Origin: Larus michahellis
Lineage: Eukaryota; Chordata; Aves; Charadriiformes; Laridae
Direction: 5' to 3'
DNA length: 64,000 nt
Assembly (NCBI RefSeq): GCF_964199755.1
Contig: NC_133901.1
Location: 43,617,418 to 43,681,417 of the forward strand
The position numbers were made by a program, and so were the translations under genes. The notes beneath the pieces were generated by a model. That model did not search any database and was not told the DNA's origin. It saw only the letters and a list, made by a program, of their open reading frames with translations. Positions 1-13,266 of the stretch are shown here, piece after piece. Position 1 is the first letter of the stretch. Every line of letters begins with the position of its first letter.

Positions 1-1474
1 CTCTGGGTGCTGGGAAAGGCAGAGAGCAGCTGAAAGGAAGCTGTATGGACATCGAGCTGGAACTGAAAAGGTAAACAAAACGCAGATTTAAATCAAAGCA
101 GTTGCCAATGTGTTGTTAACATAATTAACAAGACAGCCAGTTAAGCAGCAGATTGCTGAGTTTATTATTAACTTCTCAGTATCTATCATATCTGGATAAT
201 TAAGTCTGTTACAGAGATTCCAGTTAAAAATCAAGATTAAAAGTTCATCAAATTCAACATGGTATCAAGGTTCAGAGAACACGCATAAAAAAAAAAAAAA
301 AAAAGAGTCCTGCAATCAGGGATCAACTGCAGAGCTGAGACTCTTAAATAACACAGACGTTTACGATTGGCAGCATCTAATTCTCACAGTTTATTCTGAT
401 AAGATTTGGGTCTCCAATACCAGAACATGCTGTGAGCTATGCAGCCCTATGAGCTGGAAGCAGTACCTGGAAGCGGCTCAGACTTGGAATTACAGCAGGA
501 CAGAAGGCTTCGCTCTGCTGCACATATGTTGCCCTTCTTCACCTGGCCCGCAGTTTTCAAAGCTTTCATATTTCAGATTTTGGATTTGGCTTGTTTCTTG
601 CACTGCACCAGCAGCCTTCCAAATCAGGTCACCCCTTTATCTACCAATTTTAGCCCCAAAATCTTATCTCTACATTTCTACCTAGCAATATCCAAATATT
701 GTAAAGATTACTAATGCCTGACAGTCTTTTTTTTTGCCAAGGCTGACATTAGTGAGGCTCTAGGATCAAACCACTAACAACCCTTGCTACAGATAGTATT
801 ATCTTCAAAGTGCTTTATAAGCAGCCGTGTCTCATCATTGGCATCATCGTTCAGACTGTAGTAAGGCTTTTAGTTCATGTCGCTGCTGAGCTTCTCAGAA
901 GATACTTTTATGGTTCAGTCAATGACGCAGAGATAAACGAACAGCACAACAGAGTGTCCATGTTGGTTTTATGGACTCAGGCTTCTTTTGAGTAGTTGAA
1001 ACATACAGATGTGAGCCATCATCTTGTACTTTTAAAATCAACATTTTTGCTGGTTAACACAGAATCAATCCTTTAATTTGTATAGACGTACTATACTCTA
1101 TAGAAATGGTTAAAGCTCTCATGCAAAAACTCTTGTTACTTATTCTGACCATTTTAAAGCTTTTTACTCCCCAAACCAATTTTAATTTCACTGATTTTAA
1201 GGTGGTTATTTCTCAGATTTACACTCAAGGTCTTCCGTGCTTTTCTGTTAACAAAGAACAACCATTTCCCTCTCCCCAGCCCCCAAGAATGACTTTGTTG
1301 ATAAAAGAAAAACAAAAAAGGAAAATCACGTCACTGAGTGCATCTCAGCTCTGCCTCTGAAAATGGCAGCTGCCTCAGTCAACTATCCTTCCTCCTTAAA
1401 TATAAAGGTGAAGTAAAAATGAAAAAAAAAAAATCCTAAAAAAGGCACATTTAACTCAAGCCTACTAAGATTTT
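1..1474. other. Intergenic, no gene recognised
   Basis: AT-rich DNA with one A18 run and scattered short open frames up to 91 codons without recognisable domains. Confidence 0.6.
287..304. repeat. A18 homopolymer
   Basis: Uninterrupted run of A. No retroelement body recognised next to it. Confidence 0.9.
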
Positions 1475-1479
1475 ATACC

Positions 1480-2033
1480 TGTGCTGGTTTTGGCTGGGGT
1501 AGAGTTAATTTTCTTCACAGTAGCTGATACAGGGCTCTGGTTTGGATTTATGCTGGAAACAGTGTTGATAACACAGGGATGTTTTTGTTATTGCTGAGCA
1601 GCGCTCACGCAGCGCCAGGGGTTTTTCTGCTCCTCACCCCACCAGCAAGTGGGCTGGGGGGCACAAGAAGTTGGGAGGGGACACAGCTGGGACAGCTGAC
1701 CCCAGCTGACCACAGGGATATTCCATGCCATGTGGCATCACCCTCAGCATATAAAGCTGGGGAAGAAGGAAGGGGGGGTAATGTTCGGAGCAATGGAGCC
1801 CTGCTTTCCTGGAGATGGCTGAACACCTGCCTGCCACTGGGAAGTGGTGAATGAATTCCCTCTTTTGCTTTGCTTGTGTGCGTGGCTTTTGCTTTACCTA
1901 CTAAACTGTCTTCTTCCCAACCCATGACTTTTCTCACTTTTACTCTTCCAATTCTCACCCCCATCCCACCAGGGGTGAGAGTGAGTGAGTGGCTGTGTGG
2001 GGCTTAGTTGCTGACTGGAGTTAAACCATGACA
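1480..2033 (+). mobile_element. Solo LTR, avian ERVL-like, 554 bp, 5-bp TSD ATACC
   Basis: The element begins TGTGCTGGTTT and ends AAACCATGACA, imperfect inverted termini with TG...CA ends. It is flanked by the direct duplication ATACC (1475-1479 and 2034-2038). A TATAAA at 1750-1755 marks the end of U3 and sets plus orientation. No gag, pol or env sequence adjoins it, so it is a solo LTR left by recombination. A 5-bp duplication is usual for ERVL-type elements. The open frames across it on both strands are not genes. Confidence 0.9.
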
Positions 2034-3310
2034 ATACCTAAAGAATTTTTAATGTCTTTTTAGCATTGAATAGAACCATCTCCTTCTCTTCCTGTGTGCA
2101 TGATAAGAAATAAAAAATGGATACAGAAGAGGAAAATAACCAGGTGAGATGGGAGACAAGTTGCATAAGAGAACCTCATCACACGATGGCTACTGATGTT
2201 TCTAGCTATGTTCATTTAATTAAACTGGAAAAGTGTTGGAATGTTAAATGCACTGCTGCCAACACCTACCTCAAAAAAGACATATTTTTCTTCTGAAATA
2301 TTTACAGCAGAATATTGGCAACAGAAGTGTTTACAAAGACTTATTTTTCTAAATATAGATAACTGCATTGTAACTTTACCATCCACCCCAAGCATGTGCT
2401 ACTTGGATGCCCTATTTGTTTTCTGCTTGGAAGAGGCAGGCTGCTACTCAGCCTCTGCTGTTACAACAATCCAAGCCTTCCAGCTACTGTGATGGGAAAT
2501 GAGGCAAACCTGTATACTTACCTCTGCATGCCAAATACCCCTCAGAGGGGAAATGGAGCAGGTGGTGGGAAGCTCTGCTGTCTGCCCAGGGGAACAGTTT
2601 TAAATGGTTTACACTCTTGCCTTTCACCTTTTATTTCTGAGTTTGGAGAAGCCAAACCATTGCGCCAAAAAGAGCACAAAGGACTTCACCAGATGAGTCT
2701 GAAGTATTGCCCACAAACCTCCAAGTCTGCATGCAAACCAAGGGAGACTGCCATTATCTCCACAGCTTTCTTGAGCAAATAGGAAGATGTTACCTGCAAA
2801 GTGTTTTTAGCCCTCAGACCAGAAAGAATCAGTGATCGCTACTTCAAAACACGGCAGAACAGTCCATTCCTGTATTTTCTCCAATGTGTACGCAGCATCT
2901 CCAGCCTACATGCTCTCATCCATTCGGCTCAAGACACATCGCCTTCTATAAGGGAAACTATCCTTAGTCTTACGTTATTTGATTCTTAATCTTTATTTCA
3001 CATAATCTGCCTATAACTTTTGCCATTGCTGTCTGCCTATGTGCTCTACTCAGCATGTCTGTGCCAGTAGCTATGCTCATTTAGGTTACTTTTTAAATAT
3101 CTCCTCACCTGGTGTTTGCAGACACCTGTAGTTTCTGCCCTTGAGTCTGTTCTATTTTCATATTGCTTTCTTCCCTTCTGTCACTCCCATGCCTTTTTTT
3201 TTTTTTCCTCTATCATCCACTTCTGTCCCAGTCTCCTATTTTTTTTATTATGACCTGGTAATAGGTGAACAATATTTTTTATTGCAACTGTTTAACTGAT
3301 TTTATTTCCG

Positions 3311-3321
3311 CCCCCCCCCCC
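3311..3321. repeat. C11 homopolymer
   Basis: Run of 11 C on plus (G11 on minus) in otherwise T-rich DNA. Confidence 0.85.
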
Positions 3322-3992
3322 AAGCTATTTTTTTCCAGGCATGAGTCTGCTTTTTGGCAGAAATATTTTGACTTTCCAATAAAATACAAATGCATGAAAA
3401 CCTAAGTGTTATTTTTTTTGAACCAGTCTCAAATCATATACATGCTTAGACTCTACCATCATTCCTCATGGGAGAGAAAGTTCAAGCATAAAATTTCCCA
3501 CTCATCATGTGGTCTAAATTGTCCATTCAGGATAATCTCTCATACTATGTTGCAACTAGAAACCTGCTGATGCATACACCAGACTGAAACAACTTAGCTT
3601 TTGAAATCTTCTACAAAGCGGGAGCTCTGCATTTAGAGGCAGAAAGGTTTGTCCCTCCCTCACCAGTCTCCCTGCTGAGCTGAAGCCGCTCTCGCCTGCT
3701 GCCAGGAAGCCCGAAACCCTCCTGTTTCGGTTTCACAGCACACCTTCACTGCCTGGCTATTCATCACAGCGTTCGCCTTGCTGTAGCCACGCCAGTTCCC
3801 ACCAGTGGCCTTCCCGAAACCCGTATATTTCAAGACTACTTCCCTGTCCCTCCTCGTGACTGCAGATTTCCATTCCCTCCTTTTTTGTATAAGCAAGCCT
3901 TATGTTCTGTATATACCAAAAAACACATCCAGATTCTTCAGAGTGACATGCCTAGTTATGGCTGGAAGGCCAAAATTGGCTCAAGTTAATGT

Positions 3993-4052
3993 GGGTTTTG
4001 TTGTTTTTTGTTTTGTTTTTTTTTTTTTTTTTTAAATTTTTTTTTTGTTTTA
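3993..4052. repeat. T-rich low-complexity tract
   Basis: About 60 bases almost all T with a few G and A, including T18 at 4016-4033. Confidence 0.9.
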
Positions 4053-7000
4053 ACTTGCTGTCTACTCAGGTTTTTGTTAAAATCCCCTGCTTTTCAAGGG
4101 GACTTTTAGTATGACAAATATACTAAGGCACACTACAGCTATGGCAGAAATTAAGCCTGCATTAAATTAGCATCTCATAGATCGGGACTACAACGGACCA
4201 CAGTATGCCCCCACGCACTATGGAAGACATTGATTCAAAGTGCTTTAAATAATCAATTTTAAATTATGATTTTAAAAAGCAGATTTTAATATCCACTCTT
4301 AATCTTGTTTCCCCTTTATACACATTCATTATTTCCCTAAGGAAACATGCAAAGTTGGTTGATATAACCATAACTGCCACATCAAGTTTTACAAAATACG
4401 GCCTTTGCCTACAAGGCACTACTAGTTTTTGCATACCTGAAGGAGGTATAAACACTTCAGAATAAGCTCAGTACATGCTTATTCTGATTTCAGCGTTCAT
4501 AATTTTAATACATTAGATTCACCTACTACAGAATTAGGTAAGTTTCTAATTTGTGATTTTTGCAAGGCTCTGCTCACTTAACTCCTACCTACAGAGCCAA
4601 CAGTCTCCCTTGTTTCCCTGACATTCATGAACTCCCTGCTGTTGCAGTAGGATGAGTTATTCTTTGATGTTACCAGCTCTACCCTTCCTTCCTCCCTTCA
4701 TTGCTAAGATCCCATGCAGGTGTTGGTCACCCATTACCTAGGCTAGGATAAACACCACAAGGTCCACAATTACCACAAAGTCTGATTTTTTTGCCTTCCA
4801 ATACTTATCCCGGCTGCTCCTTCGTAAATCACAGAGTAGTGGTAGCAGGGGTGTCCTTGACCGAGTCTTTGTCAGAGCTCTTTCTCTGCCTTATGCCCTT
4901 GACTGTGTCACCCTCTTTGCCAAAGGGCACACATCCCGTTGGCTCTCAAACACGCACTACCTAGTCCCATAACTGCTGTTCTTAAAAGCACATTCAGCTC
5001 ACTTCTCACACCTGCTAATTTTCCATTTCCTTCCTTTTCAGCACTACAGCCAGTACTTCTGTGTTGTTACTTATACATATATAAAAAGGACCACTGTCAC
5101 ACCTAATTATGACCATAAAACTCTGTGGGATTTTTTGCAGGTCCAGGCATGACTCAATGATACGTAAACAGAACATGGCTAAAAATTCCCCACCTTTTAC
5201 AGGAATTCCTTGTTTTGTTATGTGTGCCAAAGAACATTCGAGACAAGGCAATTAAATTACCCTGCAATTAAATTAAAATCTGATCCTAGATACTGACTAC
5301 AGCAGATGTTTCTAAGGATTTCCATGATGTTTCAAATAATTGTGCTTTAAATCATGATCTAAATAAGCAGCTGCATAATTTTTAATAATTTACTTTAACT
5401 TTTTTAACAAACATATAAATCTGTTATTTTCTTAAGAAAGGGTTCTTCGCAGTCAGCTGGAAGAAGGCCAGACCTGACCCCTGTATGTATTTTCAGTTGG
5501 CATGGCAGAATACAGGATGAAATTTAGATCTCACCTTATGAAAAATATTTAGTGTAATTAGCTTTGCAACTTTCATCCAACTTGTCCCACCTGCAACACT
5601 GCTGGAAGCTGAGAGGTAACATGCACTGGCATTCATAAAACCTATATAATAGTACACCTATAAAACAGTAACACTAGGTATGCCTGATGCCTCTCTAAAA
5701 CTTGAATTACTCTCCAAAAGACAAAGATGATTCCTCCCTATTTCTGCTGACATTAAAGAGAAGGACTTTTTTTTTTTTTTTAAACTATTCAATATTTGAA
5801 AAGAATCCAGTAAGGTAGCTTATTTATTCTTTGATAAATGACCTTCAGTTTACAGCAAACTTAGAATTTAAAAATGGTTGCCATAAGTTCACTTCAAATT
5901 TTGAAACGGACTAATTTTGAAAAAAAAAAGAAAAACGCATTTAAATAACCCTGCCAGGTAGTATTTAAGTAAGAACTGGATTTTTATTTCAACATTCAAT
6001 CATATCAGTGACCTTCAGTCATCGTAATAAAGTGGAGACAGGTTCTTACAACCCAGAAAACAGAGTACCTCAGTCTGTGGCAACCCTCGGTGAGGATGGC
6101 TGTTCAGACCTGTAATCTGTCACTGGAAGGTCAGCTGTTACAAAGGCAAGTAACCTGCTGGCACAAGGCTCTGAGAGCAGTCATTAACCCAGCATTCACC
6201 CACCCCCATCTTACAGCTTATGAACACACGTATAACACAGAACTGACACACTCTGGAAACACAAGTGTCACATTCACACATACCTCACATATCTCAAAGC
6301 GATGACTTTTAGCTCTTAACAACCTCTCCTGTGCCAACAATGAATGGGAATGGGTTCAGAAAGACATGCTATCTTTCTTAATTCCTTCACTCAGCTTTGA
6401 CCCCGTTTGGTCATCATCATTAAGCTTCAACAAATCTTCAGCACTACTGTAAGGCATTTCTTTTTACTAACTTGTACAGAGGAGCTAAGCTTTAACTGCA
6501 AGACAGCAGCGGGTTTTTTTGTGTGAATGAGCAATCTTGTAGTATATTATATATTTGCATTTCTTGCTAGTGGTCTGAACACCAGAAAGAATTGGTGGAA
6601 ATCTGTTTTTTAATTACCACAGTTTCATTTAGAAAAATAGCATGACAAATCATCTTCTTGGAAACTGACTTAGCCAAGAAGGAATTTGCCTGGGGCAGGG
6701 AAAAACACCAAAACCAAAACAAAAAGAGCTTCTGACCACTATCAGGAAAAAAAAAAAATTAAGTATTTAACTGGAAAATCCAAGATTAAATGCAGCTTCC
6801 ATGAAAAATATTACTTAGACATTTTAATAAAATGTACAGTGGTCTAGGTATCTATGGAAGTCCTGGACTTCTTCCTAGACACTAACTGACCACCACTGCA
6901 ATGGTGAGATAGCAGAAGCATGATAATTTACTTGTATAAACGTAATGGTTTTAAGTTACAGGCCTTCATTTACTGAGTGCAAGCCTAAAATCACTGTACC

Positions 7001-10000
7001 TCTACTGACACAGGATGGTACACATCTACCATCACTACCAATTCACATTGTTCCTGACTGCGCTGATGGCCCATCCAGAGATGAAGATCACTTTTTCCTC
7101 CTAAGCAGTACACAATGCATCCTCATCCACCACCATCTTTTCTAAGAAAAATGATGCCACAAAAAAAAGTAAAAAAACCCAACAACCCCAAACTGCAAAA
7201 CCAAACAAGAACAACTGCATTTCTTAAAGCAATACCTGCCTTCAGGAGCACGAGTAACTTAACCAGATTCCTTCCCCCGCCCAAGACAATGTAAGGAAAC
7301 AAAATTCCAGCTATGTTTGCAAATTACATTTGAGTCCCAAGGAAGAAATATAAGCTGACCTGAAATGCAAAAAACTTACTCTCCTATCATTTGTGTCTCT
7401 TACAGAGATGGATTCAGACACCACTTGGGCTCTCACTAAAAGCTTCAGCAGAGTTCTCCTATCCCATCAAATTTCTAGCTAAAATTAAAACCATTGTTGA
7501 TGAAGTATGTGGTTTTTTTCTTCCACAACTTCCTAGTCACTTAAATACAACTGCAGTGACAATTAACTGCTTTGGGGGACAGACTGTGTTCATTGCATTG
7601 AAATGGTGCCCAGTGAACTGGATCACGGGATTTTAGCTCAGGCAAGCTGATACCAGTAGCTGACACTAAATCAAATGATGCAATATTCTCCTCAGACAAA
7701 TGTGTCTCTGTAGGAGCTGATAGGAAGAAGCTGAAACTCATACCATTACAGAAATGCAGAGCACTTTAGCCTCTAAGCACCTTAGTTCACATTCTGGACT
7801 TCATGTTGCCGACTTATTTTGGTTGTGTTAAATGATCAGCATATCCACAACGTACAGAAGATCCAGGAAGAGGCCACAGTGGCTCAGTAACACCATTTAT
7901 ACCCACTCAGAAAGGCAAACCCCCCTGCTAGCCCTGAAACCACCTCCTGCCAGAGCAGTACAAACACGGTTTATCTATGTTTTTAAGACAGACATCAATA
8001 TGCAGATAAATCACGAAATCTTTCCAGAAGCCCTAGAGGCTGACAGCTGCACAGTGTTTTCTGCTTTGGAGGCTTGCCAAATGAATTAAACGCCTTATCT
8101 ATTCAGGAAAAAGAACAAGATGCCTGCCCAGACATTTGTCATTGTACCACTTTGTTTCCTCATACTAAGCTTTCTGGAACTAAGTATTGGGCAACCAGAC
8201 TAGTTATTTTGTACAAAAGACCCAACAGTGTCTTGTATTCTTCTATCATCTTTCTGAAAGAAGGAAAAAGTGCTTTCTCAACAGCAGCTAAGAGTGAAAG
8301 AAGGATAAATCTTTTAGAGCCACAGTAAATGGCAAGAGGGATAACCCTCCCTGCTTAGGCGCCTGTGTTTTTCCTCACTCTGGGGGAAGAAGTGACACGC
8401 AGTGGGAACAGATCTGCTTCCATAACAAGAAGGTTACACAGCTCCTCTTGTCACCCTGTCACAGAGGCATGAGCTCTGGCAGATCAGCTGTCAAAAACGG
8501 TTTCCTAAATCACATCTTGGTTGAACTAGAGCACCAGACCACCACAAGAAGATGATGTTTCCCCCACGCATAGCACGCTTAGCGCTGTATCCAATGTAAA
8601 TGTTTTTGGACTGAAGCCTTGCCTCGGCTTAGTGTGCTCTCTGTTTAGAAGCCTACAGCTACCAGATAAACTGGCCCTCATCACATCTAAGGCCTGGAAA
8701 GACTAGAGAAAGAATAGAAATCACCTAAGAAACCAGGGGGAAAGGGGACACATCTGTTATTCCATCTTCACCATGTTGCCTGCAGGAGGAAAGTTAAAAT
8801 CAGGCAAAATATACACAGCTACAAGCCCCACCTTAATAGAGACGTCTGATGAGACAGAAGAGTGAACAGACAGAGCTCAGAGACCACAAACACCACACAC
8901 AAGACTCACAGGCACGCCAGCTGCCAGCTCTGCAGAGAATTTACTCACAGGGCACAAAACAAGGAGTGGCAGGACACTTGCAAAAAAAGCTCCGTGGAAG
9001 ATGTTTTAAACCCTGCTCCACGACAGTCTCCTGAGCGATTATCAATTCACCATAAACTGTTAAGAGAAATGATGATCTCAGTCTTGCTCTTCATTCTGGC
9101 CTTTGCTAGTTACTATATCCCAGACTCTGTCATTACTGCCTCTAATACAGCGAATACAACCATAGCCTGCAGTTCCTACACTACATACCCTTCCCCTTTG
9201 AAAGCAGAGGCCAGCATGTACTCCCAGAGGACTAGGTTGGCTCACCATAACTAGTCTAGGTTGAATTAAATTAACTTTGCATCCTGAAAGTTCTTAACAT
9301 TCCCTGCCTTCTCACAGCTCAAAAGCTAGTTTCATTTATCTCTAAATTTAACAAGATCATTTGCTCCAACTGTTTTATTCTCCTTATGCCACAAGCAGCT
9401 GCTTCAACCTGGTTAGAATAAATTGTCATATACAAAACGCAGATTCTTCTTAGCATGGCATGAGCTTTTAACAAAATATTGATGAATCTTATAATATATT
9501 AGCATACCACCTCCAGAAATAATGACTATGAAGACTGCAATTTTAAGAGTTTATCTAGTTTCTTTTTGTCAAGTGCAAAAAGACTCTAGCACATGCCTTA
9601 ATTTAACAATGAGAACTCAAACTACTTTTCTCACAATTCTGGGAGACATCCTTTGTGGCTTTTGAACTCTAATATGAATCTAAGGATGCATCCCTTATTC
9701 CCCTGGATGATTCAGAAGTACTTACCTCTGCACTCAATTTCCTTCCCAGCCCCCAACTCACCTTAGCAAAGAGCAACACCCTTTTTTCAACTGCAAAGAC
9801 ACAGTACAACATTTGCTGCTCCTTTCATAAAATTAATGCTTTAAAGACTATTGTACAAATGCCTTGAACTTCCAGCTGTCAGACTCTAAAGTTACAGGTT
9901 AGCAGGCTATATAGTAATTTGTTTTTTCATTCCATCTCCTGTCTCCAACTACTCCCCTGACACACTTCTGTCTTACAATTCTGTACATTCTTTGACCTAT

Positions 10001-12014
10001 TTTATTAAAGATTTTTCCTTCTTCTTGGCAAGTCTGAAGATGACCCCAGTTCACTACTTCTAGTCTTCCATTTCCAGTTTGCTTAAGAACATTTTCTGCC
10101 TTCCCACTTCTCCCACTGTATCTTAGGTGGCATTTACAATGAAGTTTAGCTAATTGCCTGAACCACAGGTGGAACCTGACAAGGGAGCTCTTAGCTTTCT
10201 AATCCCCATGTCTCCTAGAAATAATACACTTTCAGCTGGAGGTCTTCATCTCTGTTCTTACACACCCTCTGCCAAGGAAACTAATACTCCCACCCAACAC
10301 CCACGTCTGCCCCACTGCCCCAGTTAGATGCCACCAACATACACGTACCAGAGTGAAACGGTACATGGGGAAAAGATCAACCATGTTGCTCTTGAAGCAA
10401 TTCTTGCTGCCTTGGACTACCTGACTTAACCAAGCTGGAAACATGGCACACACCTTTGTCCACCTTTATCAGTGTGAGCTACCAATGCAACTGAATACAC
10501 TGCAGCCACCAAACTGTAGAGTCTCAATTTTACTGTCTGTAAAGCAAACAAAAGAAAACCTTTCCCACTTCACTCCGACTTTCTTTGCTTGTAATTCATG
10601 GATCTAACCATAGTCCAAGTGAATATTGTTTTTGACAGACTTGCTTCAGTTAACTGATGAGATAGATTAAGTGCCAATACTGTGTAATTACTAAACGGAC
10701 TTCTACATCTCAAGCCTAAAAAAGGCTGGAACTTGACCATGCAGTCCAACCTCCTGCATAATTTCTACCAAGACATTGCTCCCAGTAACCACTGCACTGT
10801 AGCACGAGATCCAAAATTGACTTGGAAGGCTTCAAGAGAACTAACCACAACCCCCATTAACCCATGGCAAGTTTTGAAATTTCCCCGCCCTCGAACTGTG
10901 TTCCTGGGTTCTACCCTATTTTATCATGATTGTAATACAGTCCTATTTCTGGCTAATGAAACTTATGACTCCTTTTTTTTTTCCTGCTATGCTTACACAT
11001 AAATAGGTACTTCTCCTGTATTTGTTGCCAGTTAAGCGGCTGCTTAAGCTTCTCACTAAATAATATTGACCTTCTTAAATCTCACTTGAAAACATGAAAA
11101 CTGTTTTCCTTAAATATGAATTTATTTACTTGAAACAGGAAACCATGAAAGTATCTGATCCTGGTTGCTTTTGTGATCGATTTCTCTCACTCCCCCATAA
11201 AACTTAACTGGTTATAAACAATGAGCAAAACTCTGTAATAAGTATCTTGACTAAAACTCAATGAGGGAATACAACTGTGTATAACCCTCTTCAACCTGAC
11301 TCACAGATCCCTCTCTTGTTCATGGTCAACCTCTAAAATTTTGTCCTCAGAACCTAGACAAAAAGAGTTTTGCTCAGATTTTCTTTTATTATAGGCACAG
11401 AACCAGAATTTTGGTGTAAGACAGCTTCCTGCAGATTTCAGAATTTGAGGACAAGCACACCGCTGTGTTCAGCTACAGCAACAGTATGCAGAAATTAAGC
11501 ATATAAAACTGCTTAAAAAGATAAAACCCTCTAAACAGGCTACTTACACTTGTCATGATACACAGATTTCTTCCATTTAATTACTAGATTTTCCTTCAGA
11601 TGTAATAGTGCCAGGAACTAGACTGTGCTGTATAAACTTTAGGCACAAAGGAGTTGCAACAAGTTTCTTCACAATCCACTGTTTCTTCCCTATAACTGAA
11701 GAGATGAAAATTACTCCAGTATATGACAGACACAAAAACAGCACTGGCTGTAGTCAATAGCCAACAGGTTACACACTAACAGAACCACCTGAACCAAGTG
11801 TAGATCAGCAGCTTTCATCTGGGAAATATCCCCAAAAACATGCTAGCCAGTCACACTAGAAATCATTTTTGTGGATTTTTTTTTTTTTTCAGAGGAATAG
11901 GCACTCTCTTACAAAGGAAATTGTAGCCAAAAAAAATATTTATAGTACTCTTTACCAAGTTATTAGTGCAGGGGTACTAAAATATTTCTATTAACACAGG
12001 GAAAGTGAAAGTAG

Positions 12015-13178
12015 TCAACTTGTGAGGCTAGAGTTTTATTGTTCTGTAAGTTAATACATAAACATAGCATATTTACCAGAAATTGAAAGTCTGAGTCATT
12101 GACATTAGCTCAAAACTTTCTTGTGCCCGAGAACTCACTTTTTATTCCAACATATAGCAATTCAGTTTGTCAGGTATAAATTTCTTAATGTTAAATCAAT
12201 TTCACTAAAAGGGAACATTTCTTTTAGACCAAGCTAAATATACCAATTTGGAGAAGAAGTAAGAAGCAGACTAAAGCATACAACAGTACGGTAAATCTAT
12301 GATAGTTGGGTTTACAGTAGGCCATCCTCAATTCCCTGTTTCTGAATCAATTGTACAAGTCTGCAAGACATGAGTCCTGGGAGCTCTTTTGAAGGATGGG
12401 GCTTCATCCACAATACTGAAATTGTCCCTGGAATAAAGACACACTTCTATTGCTATTCAATAATTTGATAAATCTAGTATCAAAAGAACACAGCTATTAT
12501 ATCCAGTCAACATGAAAGGAAGAAGTCCTCATGGGTGCTCCAGAAAGAGACTGAAGTTCCTATGGGACAAATGCCACACAGTTTCCTCATCTTGTCTCCT
12601 TTAAGCTTTTTGGTCACCTCACCTGTCAAATACAATGCATTTCTGACAATTGCTTAAACCTTTCTGAAATTTCTGCACAGGTAGAAGTCATCACTGCATT
12701 TAGTGCCATATCCTGTTTGTGCAGTTCTTCTTATAGTGTCACTAAAATATCATTTATGCAATCTTAACTGAAAACTGATGCACCTCAACAGCATTTCATG
12801 AAGTAGCTTGTATTGCTATCTGCATATGGGATACCAGTTTAGAAATTACTTCTGTTACTACGCAGTAACAGTAAAAAAAAAAAAAAGAGTTGAACTGCTG
12901 TCAAACCCATTAAAAAGCAGACAGACTATCTTATTCATATATTAAAAATAATTTACTTTCCCAAAATAATGTACAATTAGAAGCAGTTCACACTACTTTA
13001 AACACAGAGCTGGAAAGTGTTTGAAGAAAAACTATTAAGTCTGAATCACATTGCACTGAAACAATATGCTGAAATGCTTTATGCTTCTGACTTGCAGCAA
13101 AACTGCTTGTAACCATGAATTTTTATTTAATATGTGCACTAGGTACGCTGCCAGACAGCTGCAAAGAGGAGTCTTGGT
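12015..13178 (-). other. GHITM: GHITM 3' UTR (probable extent)
   Basis: About 1.1 kb of AT-rich sequence follows the stop codon on the minus strand, with no long frame. It ends near AATAAA signals at 12146-12141 and 12040-12035. The length matches the roughly 1.2-kb 3' UTR of mammalian GHITM. It contains a perfect 8-bp hairpin (12852-12871) beside a T14 run. The 3' boundary is inferred. Confidence 0.5.
12035..12040 (-). terminator. Candidate GHITM polyadenylation signal AATAAA (distal)
   Basis: AATAAA on the minus strand (TTTATT on plus), followed by T- and GT-containing sequence. A second AATAAA is at 12146-12141. A third at 13127-13122 lies only about 50 bases past the stop and would make an unusually short 3' UTR. 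Which one is used cannot be told from sequence. Confidence 0.45.
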
Positions 13179-13266
13179 TTACTTTCTCCTGCCACCTCCA
13201 CCACCTGCAAGCATGGTGGCCACCCGAATGAAGATGTTCAGTGTATCTGTGTAGATACCCATGCAC
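13179..13266 (-). CDS. GHITM: GHITM exon 9, coding part (Asp325, stop codon)
   Basis: The acceptor is TTCCTAG|GTGCAT. It encodes codons 318-346 with YTDTLNIFIRVATMLA, then five glycines and RRK, followed by TAA at 13181-13179. Asp325 lies in YTDTLN. The family normally ends in a short basic tail, and this one does. Confidence 0.95.

Larger units (their letters stand above)
2039..12014. other. Intergenic DNA downstream of GHITM
   Basis: About 10 kb with no coding exon I recognise. It holds homopolymer tracts (C11 near 3.3 kb, T-rich near 4.0 kb, smaller A and T runs) and only short open frames (130 codons at most) with no domain. In mammals the next genes past the GHITM 3' end are GPR15LG and CDHR1; none of their exons was seen. 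Confidence 0.55.

Noticed and set aside
1579-1964. Frames on both strands within 1.58-1.96 kb
   Set aside because: They lie wholly inside the solo LTR and encode nothing retroviral.
10711-10880. Possible reverse CR1 fragment (CAGTCCAACCTCCTGCAT)
   Set aside because: Only a short word matches the CR1 tail complement; the rest is too weak to support.
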